Below, one piece after another: positions 53,915 to 62,706 of a stretch of 64,000 nt of DNA. The notes beneath the pieces are model-generated. The model searched no databases. It saw only the letters and a program-made list of their open reading frames with translations, and had not been told where the DNA came from. The first letter of the stretch is position 1, and every line of letters starts with the position of its first letter. The stretch lies in contig CAVWAL010000014.1 in NCBI GenBank assembly GCA_963752935.1, positions 310,001-374,000 on the forward strand, written 5' to 3'. The position numbers and the translations under genes were made by a program. The stretch comes from RI-153 sp963752935 (lineage in GTDB: Bacteria > Chloroflexota > Anaerolineae > Caldilineales > Caldilineaceae).

Positions 53915-54685
53915 ATGTCTGCCGAAGTACGCGATGTTGCTGAATTCGAAGCAACTTCAGAAGTAACATTCATCGATAAGAGCTACCTTCAGCGCGCCTT
54001 TGTACACCGCAGTTTTCTCAATGAGGCAGACGAAGACTTCGATCTGTCGGACAATGAGCGACTGGAGTTTTTGGGCGACGCGGTTCTTGGCTTCGTGAGT
54101 AGTGAACTGCTATACCGTCTCTTCCCCCAACTACGTGAAGGGGAACTGACTAACCTGCGCGCGGCCCTGGTGCGGCGTGAAACGCTGGCGCGCTTTGCCG
54201 TTGAGCTGCACTTGGGCGAGTTCCTCATGCTTGGGCACGGTGAGGAAGAGAGTGGCGGTCGCACACGCCCGGCGACCTTATGCGCTACCTTTGAAGCTGT
54301 GATCGGCGCGATTTATATGGATCGGGGACTGCCTGCTGTGCGTGAGTTTCTGGAATCGCGGCTGCTGGAAGAAGTGAATCGAGTGGCCGCGGCAGCTCTC
54401 GCCAAAGATCCCAAGAGCCGGTTGCAGGAGTGGGTGCAGAGCGAAATTGGCGTCACCCCACGCTACAAAACCATCAATAGCGAAGGCCCCGATCATGCCC
54501 GGTACTTCACGGTTCAAGTATCGGCCAATAAGCATGCCTATGGGGTTGGCCGTGGCCGTAGCAAACAAGAGGCAGCGCAATCGGCCGCCGCTATGGCGCT
54601 CCACCGTCTTGGTCAACCTGCGCCGGAGTATACAGCCGACGCAGAATTTGAGGCGGCGTACCCGTTGCCGCCCCTCGATGTGTAG
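53915..54685 (+). CDS. rnc: Ribonuclease III
   Basis: Double-strand-specific RNase (256 residues) that processes rRNA and mRNAs. The catalytic signature 'NERLEFLGDAVLGFVSSELLY' carries the metal-binding Glu and Asp, and 'ATLCATFEAVIGAIYMDRG' the second Glu. A C-terminal double-stranded RNA-binding domain begins 'DPKSRLQEWVQSEIGVTPRYK' and ends 'KQEAAQSAAAMALHRLG'. An extra acidic loop ('NEADEDFDLSD') precedes the signature. The gene follows the threonine synthase gene closely and has AAGGAG before its ATG. Confidence 0.96.
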   Translation: MSAEVRDVAEFEATSEVTFIDKSYLQRAFVHRSFLNEADEDFDLSDNERLEFLGDAVLGFVSSELLYRLFPQLREGELTNLRAALVRRETLARFAVELHLGEFLMLGHGEEESGGRTRPATLCATFEAVIGAIYMDRGLPAVREFLESRLLEEVNRVAAAALAKDPKSRLQEWVQSEIGVTPRYKTINSEGPDHARYFTVQVSANKHAYGVGRGRSKQEAAQSAAAMALHRLGQPAPEYTADAEFEAAYPLPPLDV

Positions 54686-54696
54686 TAGGCCGGGGT

Positions 54697-57372
54697 ATGC
54701 CTCCTATCTTTGTTCTTCCCCTTGACAGCCATGAACTGACGCTTCAACTGGGTGGCGGCAAGGCCTCGGCACTCTCGCGTCTCTTGCGCGCCGGCTTCCG
54801 CGTCCCCAAAGGCTTTGTGGTGACGACCGAGGCCTACCGTCACTTCGTTTCCGGCAACCGCCTCGATCTGGTGATCGACGCCATTTGGGCGCGCATCGAT
54901 CCTACCAATCTGGCCACACTGGAAGCGGCTTCCAGGCAGATTCGTTCGCTTTTCGGTCAGACCAGGCTGCCACCTGAACTTGCCAACCCAATCCGATCCA
55001 TCTACAACGAGCGCGTTACCGTCGAAGAGACGGTGGCTGTGCGCGCGTCCGCCTACGTTGACACCCTGGCCGACAGGTCGTTCGCCGGGCTGCACGAGAC
55101 CTACCTCAGTGTGATCGGGGAGCAGGCGATCCTCGATAGCGTGGTGCGCTGTTGGTCGAGCCTTTGGAGCACACGCGCCATTGCCTACCGGATGCAGCAT
55201 GGGATTGCCCCGGCCCAGGTCAGTATGGGTGTCATCGTGCAATTGATGATCCCCGCGCGAATGTCTGGTGGGCTGTTTACCGTCAACCCCATTTCGGGCG
55301 ACCCTACTCAGATGATCATCAACTCGGTGTTGGGCCTTTCCACCATGCTGACAGATGGACAAGGGACGCCCGATACCTTTGTCGTTGACAGCGAGACTGG
55401 CGAGATCATTGACAGTAAGATCGCGCATAAGGCTCTAATGATCACACTGGAAAGTGGCCAGTTACGCGAAGCCTACGTCGATTCGGCTGAACGGGGTAAG
55501 CCATCACTTTCGGAATTGCATGTGTCGGCCGTGGTGGCCCTGGGGCGACAGTTGGCAAAGGCATTCGGTGGACCTCAAGATGTGCAATGGGCGATCCTCA
55601 ACAGCCGGCTTTACATCCTACAGGTGCGTCCAATTACCGGCAACACCGGATATCTAGCCATGCGTGCTCCGGGCAACGATGCATGGTTGCCGCAGACTGA
55701 ACAAGCATCGCAACCCTATGATCTGTGGACATTGTCTGAGACCGGCGAACGGTGGCCCGAACCGGTGACTCCATTCACCTGGTCGATCTGGGCGCCGATC
55801 TTGCAGCGTAACACGCAGTCGACCTTTGCCGATCTCAAGGCGGATCTTACGCGTGATGTCGAATGGATCAAACGCTTGTACGGCCGCATCTACACCAATG
55901 AGGGCGCGCTTGCCCACATACTTTACCAGGGGTATGGTGTGCCCGCCACCATCCTGGCGGACGGCGTCGGCGGGCTGCCCGAAGTGGCCAAACGCTATCA
56001 TGATTGGCGATGGGTAACACTGATTCAGCGGTCACCACTGATCTTGCGTCAAATGCGCAATTGGGACGAGCAGATTAAGCGCTTCGAACATGACTTTGAG
56101 CAAATTGAACGCTGGGTGGCGGCGTTTATGGATCGCGACCTTCATGCTGAGAGCGACCAATCGCTGTGGGATCAAGCTCAGGGGATCTGGTTGCAACGGC
56201 TTGAAACGTATACCGGTTTTCATACGTCGGCAACATCATCGGCCATGTACGAGTATGGCGAGATGGAAAAGCAGCTTGAGCATTGGGGCGAACCGGCACT
56301 GATCCAGCCATTGGTGACCGGGTTGTCCGGCATTATTCAGACGGAGATTCTGGCCGACTTGTGGTCGCTGACACATCTGATCAAGCGCCAGAAGCTAGAT
56401 TCCTTCTTCCTGAGTTCGCCGCCGTCGACAGTCTTGCGTGAACTGCCTAACCAGGCGGAGGCATCTCAAGTCCTGGCGCAGTTACAGCGGTTTTTGCAGC
56501 GGCACGGTCATCGGAGCGCCGTGGATGCCGAGTGGCTCTATCCGCGCTGGGTCGAAGAGCCGGCCAACGTGATCGAGCAGATCGTCAACTATTTGCGTTC
56601 TGGCTCGGGCTTCAACCCGCACGAAGCGGAACAGCATCAACAACAGGAGCGCTTCGACGCCACACAGCGGTTGGAATCACGCCTGAACCCGTTGCAGCGC
56701 ATCTCGTTTCGCCGGTCGCTTTCGCAACTACACCGGCTCGTCCGCGTCCGCGACAATGGGCAACACTACCTTTCCATGCTGTTGTTGCCGCCGCGTCGCA
56801 TCTATGCCACCCTGGCCGCGCGGTGGGCTGCCAGGGGTTGGCTGGCGCAAGCGGACGATTTTTACTTTTTGGTTGTGCCGGAGATCGAAGCCCTGCTAAA
56901 AGAAGGTGAGCCCGCTGTCAGCCGGCTCGACCTGCCCCATGTGATCACAGAACGTCGCAGCGCATGGCGGTATTGGCATGAACGACCCGACCCACCTGCT
57001 GCGATCAGTGCCGAAGGCAAACCTCTGTCGCTGATAGGGACGATTACCGAAGGCCAGTTGCTCGACGGCGTGGCGGCCAGTGGCGGATGGGTGACGGGCA
57101 GGGCGCGCGTGGTCTTATCCCTGAAAGCCGCCGCCGGCCTTGAAGCCGGGGATATCCTGGTTACAAGGGCACTCGATCCGAGTTGGACGCCGCTTTTCTC
57201 CATCATTAGCGGCATTGTGCTGGAAACAGGTGGCCAGCTTTCGCAGAGCGCCATTGTCGCCCGTGAGTATGGTCTGCCTGCAGTGATCGGCGTCTATGGG
57301 GCGACGCGGCGGGTGCCTGAAGGTCAACAGATCACCGTTGACGGCGTGGCCGGCAAAGTGTATTGGAAGTAG
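54697..57372 (+). CDS. PEP synthase-like (PEP/pyruvate-binding) protein lacking the catalytic histidine
   Basis: 891 residues in the layout of PEP synthase or rifampin phosphotransferase. An N-terminal ATP-grasp (PPDK_N) domain at residues 1-320 has 'GGGKASALSRLLRAGFRVPKGFVVTTEAY' and 'DVQWAILNSRLYILQVRPIT'. A long helical middle region of unclear homology follows. The C-terminal swivelling phosphohistidine domain reads 'AGDILVTRALDPSWTPLFSIISGIVLETGG' and 'AIVAREYGLPAVIG'. The normal catalytic His of TGGxxSH is Gln here ('ETGGQLSQSAIV', Gln850, codon 57244-57246), which should prevent phosphoryl transfer. It may be a degenerate or regulatory paralogue. It starts 11 bases after rnc. Confidence 0.87.
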   Translation: MPPIFVLPLDSHELTLQLGGGKASALSRLLRAGFRVPKGFVVTTEAYRHFVSGNRLDLVIDAIWARIDPTNLATLEAASRQIRSLFGQTRLPPELANPIRSIYNERVTVEETVAVRASAYVDTLADRSFAGLHETYLSVIGEQAILDSVVRCWSSLWSTRAIAYRMQHGIAPAQVSMGVIVQLMIPARMSGGLFTVNPISGDPTQMIINSVLGLSTMLTDGQGTPDTFVVDSETGEIIDSKIAHKALMITLESGQLREAYVDSAERGKPSLSELHVSAVVALGRQLAKAFGGPQDVQWAILNSRLYILQVRPITGNTGYLAMRAPGNDAWLPQTEQASQPYDLWTLSETGERWPEPVTPFTWSIWAPILQRNTQSTFADLKADLTRDVEWIKRLYGRIYTNEGALAHILYQGYGVPATILADGVGGLPEVAKRYHDWRWVTLIQRSPLILRQMRNWDEQIKRFEHDFEQIERWVAAFMDRDLHAESDQSLWDQAQGIWLQRLETYTGFHTSATSSAMYEYGEMEKQLEHWGEPALIQPLVTGLSGIIQTEILADLWSLTHLIKRQKLDSFFLSSPPSTVLRELPNQAEASQVLAQLQRFLQRHGHRSAVDAEWLYPRWVEEPANVIEQIVNYLRSGSGFNPHEAEQHQQQERFDATQRLESRLNPLQRISFRRSLSQLHRLVRVRDNGQHYLSMLLLPPRRIYATLAARWAARGWLAQADDFYFLVVPEIEALLKEGEPAVSRLDLPHVITERRSAWRYWHERPDPPAAISAEGKPLSLIGTITEGQLLDGVAASGGWVTGRARVVLSLKAAAGLEAGDILVTRALDPSWTPLFSIISGIVLETGGQLSQSAIVAREYGLPAVIGVYGATRRVPEGQQITVDGVAGKVYWK

Positions 57373-57383
57373 AGGAGAGTGCG

Positions 57384-57911
57384 ATGCGTGCTAACCAACC
57401 CACATCTGACGACGAAACCGAACGCAGCCCGCTGGCTCGGTTGCTCGACACCTTGCCACAGGTTGGCAAAGTCGTTTGGATTGGCGTGCGCCCCGCCCGG
57501 CGTGAACCGCTGCAGCCGCTGTCGTCCGTTTACGCCCAGGTGGGGACAGGACTCGACGGGGATCGGTTTCGGGGACGAGCGGAGAGCAAACGGCAGGTGA
57601 CCTTGATCCAGGCCGAGCACCTGGTTGCCGTTGGATCGATGCTGGGCGAAGCCGCCATTGATCCCGGGCGTACACGGCGCAATATTGTGGTCAGCGGCAT
57701 CAACCTGCTGGCGTTGAAGGATAAGCGCTTCCGCATTGGTGGCGCCCTGTGCGAGATGAGCGGTCTCTGTCATCCCTGTTCACGCATGGAAGAAGCACTG
57801 GGTCCTGGCGGCTACAATGCCATGCGTGGTCATGGCGGCATCACTGCCCGGGTGATAGAGCCCGGGCTGATCCGTGTGGGCGATGAAGTGAAGGTGGAAG
57901 ACAACCGGTGA
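57384..57911 (+). CDS. MOSC domain-containing protein
   Basis: A 175-residue MOSC-domain protein, a fold used to bind molybdenum cofactor or its sulfur. The core 'GLDGDRFRGRAESKRQVTLIQAEHLVAVGS' and 'GRTRRNIVVSGINLLALKDKRFRIGGALCEMSGLCHPCSRME' includes the conserved Cys pair (CHPC). It resembles the YiiM/YuaD group more than the longer MOCS3-type enzymes. The ATG at 57384 has GGAGAG at a suitable distance. It follows the PEP-synthase-like gene by 11 bases. Confidence 0.9.
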   Translation: MRANQPTSDDETERSPLARLLDTLPQVGKVVWIGVRPARREPLQPLSSVYAQVGTGLDGDRFRGRAESKRQVTLIQAEHLVAVGSMLGEAAIDPGRTRRNIVVSGINLLALKDKRFRIGGALCEMSGLCHPCSRMEEALGPGGYNAMRGHGGITARVIEPGLIRVGDEVKVEDNR

Positions 57912-57996
57912 TTCGTACGGTCGCGTAGCGATCCAGATAGCTTGTGCTGTGCTGCACTGATAGGGATTGCTGGCTATTGTCCTATTCGATGCCGGT

Positions 57997-59271
57997 TCAC
58001 CTCATGGGGGCGGAGAGCAATTCTGGCGGCACATCCGGTTCGGCGCTCAGCGTGTCGAGAAAAGCCTTCAATTGATCCAATTGTCGTTGATCAAGATCGA
58101 GCGGCAGTAAGTCACTGTGGCCGGGGAATGCAGCCGGCGCCCTGTTGTAGTGTTCCAGCACGGCATCCAGATCGGGGAAGGTGCCCTTGTGCATATAGGG
58201 TGCTGTATTGGCCACGTTGCGCAAGGTTGGCGTTTTGAACGCCCCGATCAGTTCGTCCCCGTCCATCTTGGCAAAACGCGTCTCGGCGCAATCCTCAGGA
58301 TCTGCGTCACTGTATTGGCCCAGGCAGTTGAACGGGTTCTCTAGCGCCTGCCTTACCCCTTCCACGCGCCCCACATCCAGGTTCACCCCCGCTTCGGCAG
58401 GAATTCCGTTGTTATGAAACGAGTTGTTGGTCAGGAGTGGCCCGTTATGACACTGGGTGCAGTGGGCTTCGCCGATGAAGAGGCGAAGCCCTGCCACTTC
58501 TTCAGCGGTCAGCAACGCCTGCATACGTTCTTCGTCGCCTGCCAGAGCGGCGACCACGTAGTCGTCGAAGCGACTGCGCCCCGGCATGATCTGTCTTTCA
58601 TAGGCAGCGATGGCCTTCCCCATGTTGGCGAAGATCCGATTGATGCTCGCCTGATCCGCTGCGTCCATAGACTCCCAGGCGGCGCGCAAGGCGAGATCAT
58701 CTACCGGTCCTGCATTGGCGGGGAGGCTGCTGAGATCGGGCAAGGGACCGAAAAGTTCGCCGTACTCTTCGGCGTAAAACTGAGCGATGAGGTGGGCAAA
58801 TTGGGTGCGGTTGCCGCCCTGTTCCACGGCTGCTTCCATCGGCGTCATGGCCTGTGACCATTGGCTGTCGCGACGACCATCCCAATAGAACCAGGGAGCG
58901 TAGGCCGTCCCTACGAGGGTGGGCGTGTGCCGTGGCGTGTTGCCCATGGCTTTGGCTTTGGGCAATCCATCTGTAAAGTAGTGATCGGGTTGATGACAGG
59001 TGGCACAAGAAAATTCGCCATTGGCGCTGAACCGGCTGTCGAAGAAGATGGCGTGCCCCAACACCACCGCCCGCGGATCGTTGCCGACCGCGTTCGAAGG
59101 ATCGGGTGGCAGGGGGGGGAGTGAATCCAACGACAGAGATCGTAGGGTGTGAAGATCCTCATCAGTCCACGCGTGGGTGTACCTGCCAAAGATGCCCTGT
59201 GTCCATGAAAAGTAGCCTGCGCCACCTGCGATCAGAAGTATTACGCCCAAGAGCAGCCAACGATTGCGCAT
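57997..59271 (-). CDS. Di-haem cytochrome c peroxidase/MauG family protein
   Basis: A 424-residue exported protein with an uncleaved or lipid-free N-terminal helix (residues 5-22). Haem 1 is CATCH (Cys89, Cys92, His93) and haem 2 is 'CTQCHNGPLLTNNSFHNNG'. 'FYWDGRRDSQWSQAMTPMEAAVEQGGNRT' and 'FKTPTLRNVANTAPYMHKGTFPDLDAVLEHYNR' complete the family signature. It could reduce peroxide or oxidise a protein partner. It differs from the other peroxidase in this window by lacking the Met/Gly-rich insert. The ATG at 59271 is chosen because upstream extensions have no support. Confidence 0.94.
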   Translation of the reverse strand: MRNRWLLLGVILLIAGGAGYFSWTQGIFGRYTHAWTDEDLHTLRSLSLDSLPPLPPDPSNAVGNDPRAVVLGHAIFFDSRFSANGEFSCATCHQPDHYFTDGLPKAKAMGNTPRHTPTLVGTAYAPWFYWDGRRDSQWSQAMTPMEAAVEQGGNRTQFAHLIAQFYAEEYGELFGPLPDLSSLPANAGPVDDLALRAAWESMDAADQASINRIFANMGKAIAAYERQIMPGRSRFDDYVVAALAGDEERMQALLTAEEVAGLRLFIGEAHCTQCHNGPLLTNNSFHNNGIPAEAGVNLDVGRVEGVRQALENPFNCLGQYSDADPEDCAETRFAKMDGDELIGAFKTPTLRNVANTAPYMHKGTFPDLDAVLEHYNRAPAAFPGHSDLLPLDLDQRQLDQLKAFLDTLSAEPDVPPELLSAPMR

Positions 59272-59481
59272 TCGAACGGAAGTCCTCTCCAGATCCAAAC
59301 CCTGCGTCACGACAAGCCACATTGTACCGCCTGAATGGACGAGGTACCAAGTGATTGCCTTTGTGGGTGCAACTCTTTCCCTCCCCACCATTTTTAGGAA
59401 AAGTTATGTGTAGAAAGCGACGCTGTTCGCCGCTTTCCTTGTACTCTAGGCGCTAGCGGTTACAATAGTCGAACAAAATGG

Positions 59482-59511
59482 TTAACAGACTCTTACGCGC
59501 CCTGATATGAT
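59482..59511 (+). promoter_or_regulatory. Possible promoter of the OmpR-type two-component operon
   Basis: TTAACA (59482-59487) and TATGAT (59506-59511) are separated by 18 bases, about 120 bases before the response regulator start. The gap 59272-59632 shows no gene. The call rests on consensus matching by eye. Confidence 0.45.
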
Positions 59512-59632
59512 GGGGATGCGAAAGAGTTTTGTAAGAAACGTATGCGAAGATGGCATAGAGGCGATGACGCGGTGAGGCTGAACCAGAATCGAGATTGACC
59601 CCTGGCCCGACATCTTGCGGAGAGGAGCATCT

Positions 59633-60322
59633 GTGAACGGAAGCAAAATTCTTGTGGTAGATGACGAACCCAGTATCGGCGAGATTGTCAGCCTCTACCT
59701 TGAACAGTCGGGGTACAGCGTAACGGTTGTGCGCGATGGACAGGCTGCCCTGGATGCGATTGCCCGCGAACAGCCTGATCTGGTTGTCCTCGATTTGATG
59801 CTACCCAAGGTGGATGGCCTGGAAATCACACGGCGGCTGCGTTCTAGTGGTAATACGCCGATTATCATGCTTACGGCACGCAAAGAAGAGACCGATCGCA
59901 TCGTCGGCCTGGAAATGGGCGCCGATGACTATGTGGTGAAGCCGTTCAGTCCTCGCGAACTGGTGAGTCGGGTTAAGGCTGTGTTGCGTCGCGTACAGTC
60001 GACACCCAGTGACAGCCGGCCGCAGGTGATCACATTTGGCGATGTGAGCGTAGATCCCAACACGCGACAGGTGCTGGTGCAGGGCAGCGAAGTTGCGCTC
60101 ACGGTTAAGGAGTTCGATCTGCTGTGGACGCTGGCGACCCATCCGCGGCAGGTCTTCAATCGCGATCAACTGCTTGATCGGGTTTGGGGCGTCACCGAGT
60201 ATGTAGACCCGAGCACGGTGACCGTTCATGTGCGGCGGCTGCGCGAAAAGATCGAGTCTGATCCGTCGGAGCCCAGGCATATTCAGACGATTTGGGGCGT
60301 CGGGTACCGGTTTGATCCGTGA
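59633..60322 (+). CDS. OmpR/PhoB-family response regulator
   Basis: A 229-residue regulator. Receiver: 'ILVVDDEPSIGEIVSLYLE', phospho-acceptor Asp in 'PDLVVLDLMLPKVDGLEITRRL', switch Lys in 'GADDYVVKPFSPREL'. Winged helix: 'LTVKEFDLLWTLATHPRQVFNRDQLLDRVWG' and 'STVTVHVRRLREKIE', ending 'IQTIWGVGYRFDP'. GTG at 59633 preceded by GAGAGGAG is the preferred start. It is followed 53 bases later by its kinase. Confidence 0.95.
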   Translation: MNGSKILVVDDEPSIGEIVSLYLEQSGYSVTVVRDGQAALDAIAREQPDLVVLDLMLPKVDGLEITRRLRSSGNTPIIMLTARKEETDRIVGLEMGADDYVVKPFSPRELVSRVKAVLRRVQSTPSDSRPQVITFGDVSVDPNTRQVLVQGSEVALTVKEFDLLWTLATHPRQVFNRDQLLDRVWGVTEYVDPSTVTVHVRRLREKIESDPSEPRHIQTIWGVGYRFDP

Positions 60323-60375
60323 GGCGATGCGACTGAGGGGCTAGTAAATCCCGGCGGCGCGTGGCATTTTTGAAG

Positions 60376-61644
60376 ATGGGTAAGATGACTCAGAAAACTG
60401 TGTTGGTAGACAATCGAAGTTCGTGGCTGCTGGCCCTGCGTTTTGTGCTGGGTGTGATCGCGGTGGTGGTGGGGGCACTGGCGCTTTTCTTCGCTGTTAT
60501 GAACCCGCCAATGGGCGATCTGCGGGCTATGGCGCTTTTCCTCTCCATCACGGCGTTGATTTCGATGGTGGCCGGTTATGCCTTCTACCGTTCGGGTTGG
60601 ATCCACCGTTCGCCGCGACTGAGTTGGACGTTGTTGGGCGGCTACGCGCTGTCCAGTCTCTTGACCTTCCTCAACGTATTTGTGACGGCGCGCCTGATGT
60701 TCGCCAGCGAACATGATCTGTTGCTGGCGACCGTGCTGCTCGCCTTCGCCGCCGGGATCGCCATGGTGTTGGGCTACTTCCTCTCCTCGGCGCTGACGGA
60801 CAAGATCAGCACATTGACACGCGCCGCCAACACCATCGCTGCCGGTGATCTCTCTGTACGGGTCGCGGCTGCCGGGGGTGACGAAATCTCGCAATTGGCG
60901 CATACGTTCAACGAGATGGCGACACAGCTCGAAGAGGCCGATCGCAAGCAACGGGAACTGGATCGCCTGCGCCGCGATCTCATCGCCTGGGTCGGTCATG
61001 ATCTGCGCACGCCGTTGGCTTCTATGCGCGCCATCCTAGAAGCGCTGACCGATGGCATCGTCACCGATGCCGATACGGTGAAGCGTTACTTGCTCACTGC
61101 CCAACGGGACGTCCAGTCGCTCTCCTCACTCATCGACGATCTGTTTGAAATGGCGCAGATTGATGCCGGTGGTATGCAGTTGGACAAGCGCGCCAACTCT
61201 ATTGTCGATCTGATTTCGGATACACTGGAGGGGTTTTCTGCTCTGGCCCAGGAGAAGGGCGTGATCTTGTCGGGCGAAGCGGACAGCGGCGTCGATCCTG
61301 TCTACATGGACGGGCGACAGGTGGGGCGGGTTCTGGCGAATCTGGTGGGGAATGCCATCCGCCACACCCCCCCCGGCGGACACATCGAAGTGCAGGCGCT
61401 GGTGCGCGATGGGGAAACCGTGCTGATTTCTGTGTGTGACAGCGGCGAAGGCATCCCGCCGGAGAGTCTATCGCGCGTCTTTGAGCAGTTCTACCGCGCC
61501 GAACAGTCACGAAATCGTGCCACCGGGGGAACCGGCCTCGGCCTCAGCATCGCCAGAAGCATCATCGAAGCCCACGGTGGAGAGATCGGCGTGGAGAGTG
61601 TGCAGGGTCAGGGGGCGCGGTTTTATTTCACGCTGCCACGATAA
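60376..61644 (+). CDS. HAMP-containing sensor histidine kinase
   Basis: A 422-residue kinase. Four hydrophobic helices occupy residues 12-135 with short loops. A HAMP domain follows ('LTDKISTLTRAANTIAAGDLSVRV'), then HisKA with the phospho-acceptor His in 'RRDLIAWVGHDLRTPLASMRAILEAL'. The HATPase domain shows 'NLVGNAIRHTPPGG', 'DSGEGIPPESLSRVFEQFYR' and 'GGTGLGLSIARSIIEAHGG'. The tight membrane core suggests intramembrane or cytoplasmic sensing. It is the cognate partner of the upstream regulator. ATG at 60376 is used; GTG at 60361 and ATG at 60385 are alternatives. Confidence 0.93.
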   Translation: MGKMTQKTVLVDNRSSWLLALRFVLGVIAVVVGALALFFAVMNPPMGDLRAMALFLSITALISMVAGYAFYRSGWIHRSPRLSWTLLGGYALSSLLTFLNVFVTARLMFASEHDLLLATVLLAFAAGIAMVLGYFLSSALTDKISTLTRAANTIAAGDLSVRVAAAGGDEISQLAHTFNEMATQLEEADRKQRELDRLRRDLIAWVGHDLRTPLASMRAILEALTDGIVTDADTVKRYLLTAQRDVQSLSSLIDDLFEMAQIDAGGMQLDKRANSIVDLISDTLEGFSALAQEKGVILSGEADSGVDPVYMDGRQVGRVLANLVGNAIRHTPPGGHIEVQALVRDGETVLISVCDSGEGIPPESLSRVFEQFYRAEQSRNRATGGTGLGLSIARSIIEAHGGEIGVESVQGQGARFYFTLPR

Positions 61645-61664
61645 GTGGAAACGGTAGCCGATCC

Positions 61665-62627
61665 CTACTCTCCAACTCCCCAATCGCCAACCCGCCCTGC
61701 CAAGACTCCTGAACGCTCGATGATCTCGGCGACGGTCTCTTCCTGGCGATAGGCCATGACGTGAACACCGTGGACCCCGGCTATCTGGCGCACTTGCTGA
61801 ATGATTTCGATGCAGATCTGGATGCCTTCCTCTGCTTTGCGCGCTTTGGGCGTCTTGGCGAGGCGATCGATCACCTGATCGGGAATATGGACGCCGGGCA
61901 CTTTGCTGCGCATAAATTCGGCGGCCTTTTCCGAACGCAACGGGCCCACACCGACGAGGATGTGGGCCTTTTCGTGTAATCCCAGATCGCGCACCCTGCG
62001 CATGTACGCCTCTAGCACCGGCACGTCGAAGCAGTATTGGGTCTGGATGAAGTCTGCGCCGGCCTCGATCTTCTTGGCCAGGCGCAGATGACGAAATTCG
62101 CGTGGCGGCGCAAACGGATTGGCGGCGGCGCCGAGGAAGAAGCGAGGCGCCGTCGTCAGTTTGCGTCCACTGAGAAAGACGCCTTCTTGGCACATCGTAC
62201 GCGCCGTCTGGAGCAGTTGTATCGAATCAAGATCGAAGACGCGGCGCGCCTCCGGTTGGTCCCCCGCGCTGACATCGTCGCCGGTCAGGCAGAGCACATT
62301 CTGCACGCCCATGGCCGCGGCACCCAACAGATCTCCCTGGATGGCGATGCGGTTGCGGTCGCGACAGCTCACCTGCAAGACCGGCTCGTAGCCGGCACGG
62401 GTCAACAGCGCACAGCAGCCCAGACTGCTCATGTGGCAGTTGGCGCCCGATCCGTCGGTGGCGTTGACGGCGTCACACACCTCAGACAAGACCAGGGCGT
62501 TCTTGTACACATCCTCCGCATCGGCGCTATCGGGTGCGTTCAACTCTGCCGTCACCGCGAACCGACCTGATGTGAGAACACGTTCCAGACGACTGTTGGC
62601 TTTAGCCACACGTTGATCTTTGATCAT
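61665..62627 (-). CDS. metF: Methylenetetrahydrofolate reductase (MetF family)
   Basis: A 320-residue TIM-barrel flavoprotein that reduces 5,10-methylene-THF to 5-methyl-THF in one-carbon metabolism. The sequence has 'FAVTAELNAPDSADAEDVYKNA' at the N-terminus, then 'VNATDGSGANCHMSSLGCCALLTRAGYEPVLQVSCRDRNRIAIQGDLLGAAAMG', 'NVLCLTGDDVSAGDQP' and 'KKIEAGADFIQTQYCFDV'. The last two are the folate/FAD-site segments. The shape is that of the shorter, CO-dehydrogenase-pathway style reductases rather than long E. coli-type MetF. It converges with the kinase gene. Confidence 0.9.
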   Translation of the reverse strand: MIKDQRVAKANSRLERVLTSGRFAVTAELNAPDSADAEDVYKNALVLSEVCDAVNATDGSGANCHMSSLGCCALLTRAGYEPVLQVSCRDRNRIAIQGDLLGAAAMGVQNVLCLTGDDVSAGDQPEARRVFDLDSIQLLQTARTMCQEGVFLSGRKLTTAPRFFLGAAANPFAPPREFRHLRLAKKIEAGADFIQTQYCFDVPVLEAYMRRVRDLGLHEKAHILVGVGPLRSEKAAEFMRSKVPGVHIPDQVIDRLAKTPKARKAEEGIQICIEIIQQVRQIAGVHGVHVMAYRQEETVAEIIERSGVLAGRVGDWGVGE

Positions 62628-62706
62628 GGGCTACTCTCGGCGGATTGAACAGGGATCTTCCAACGGCACAAACGCTTCTGTCCCTGCTGGTAGATTGGCG
62701 TGTTTG

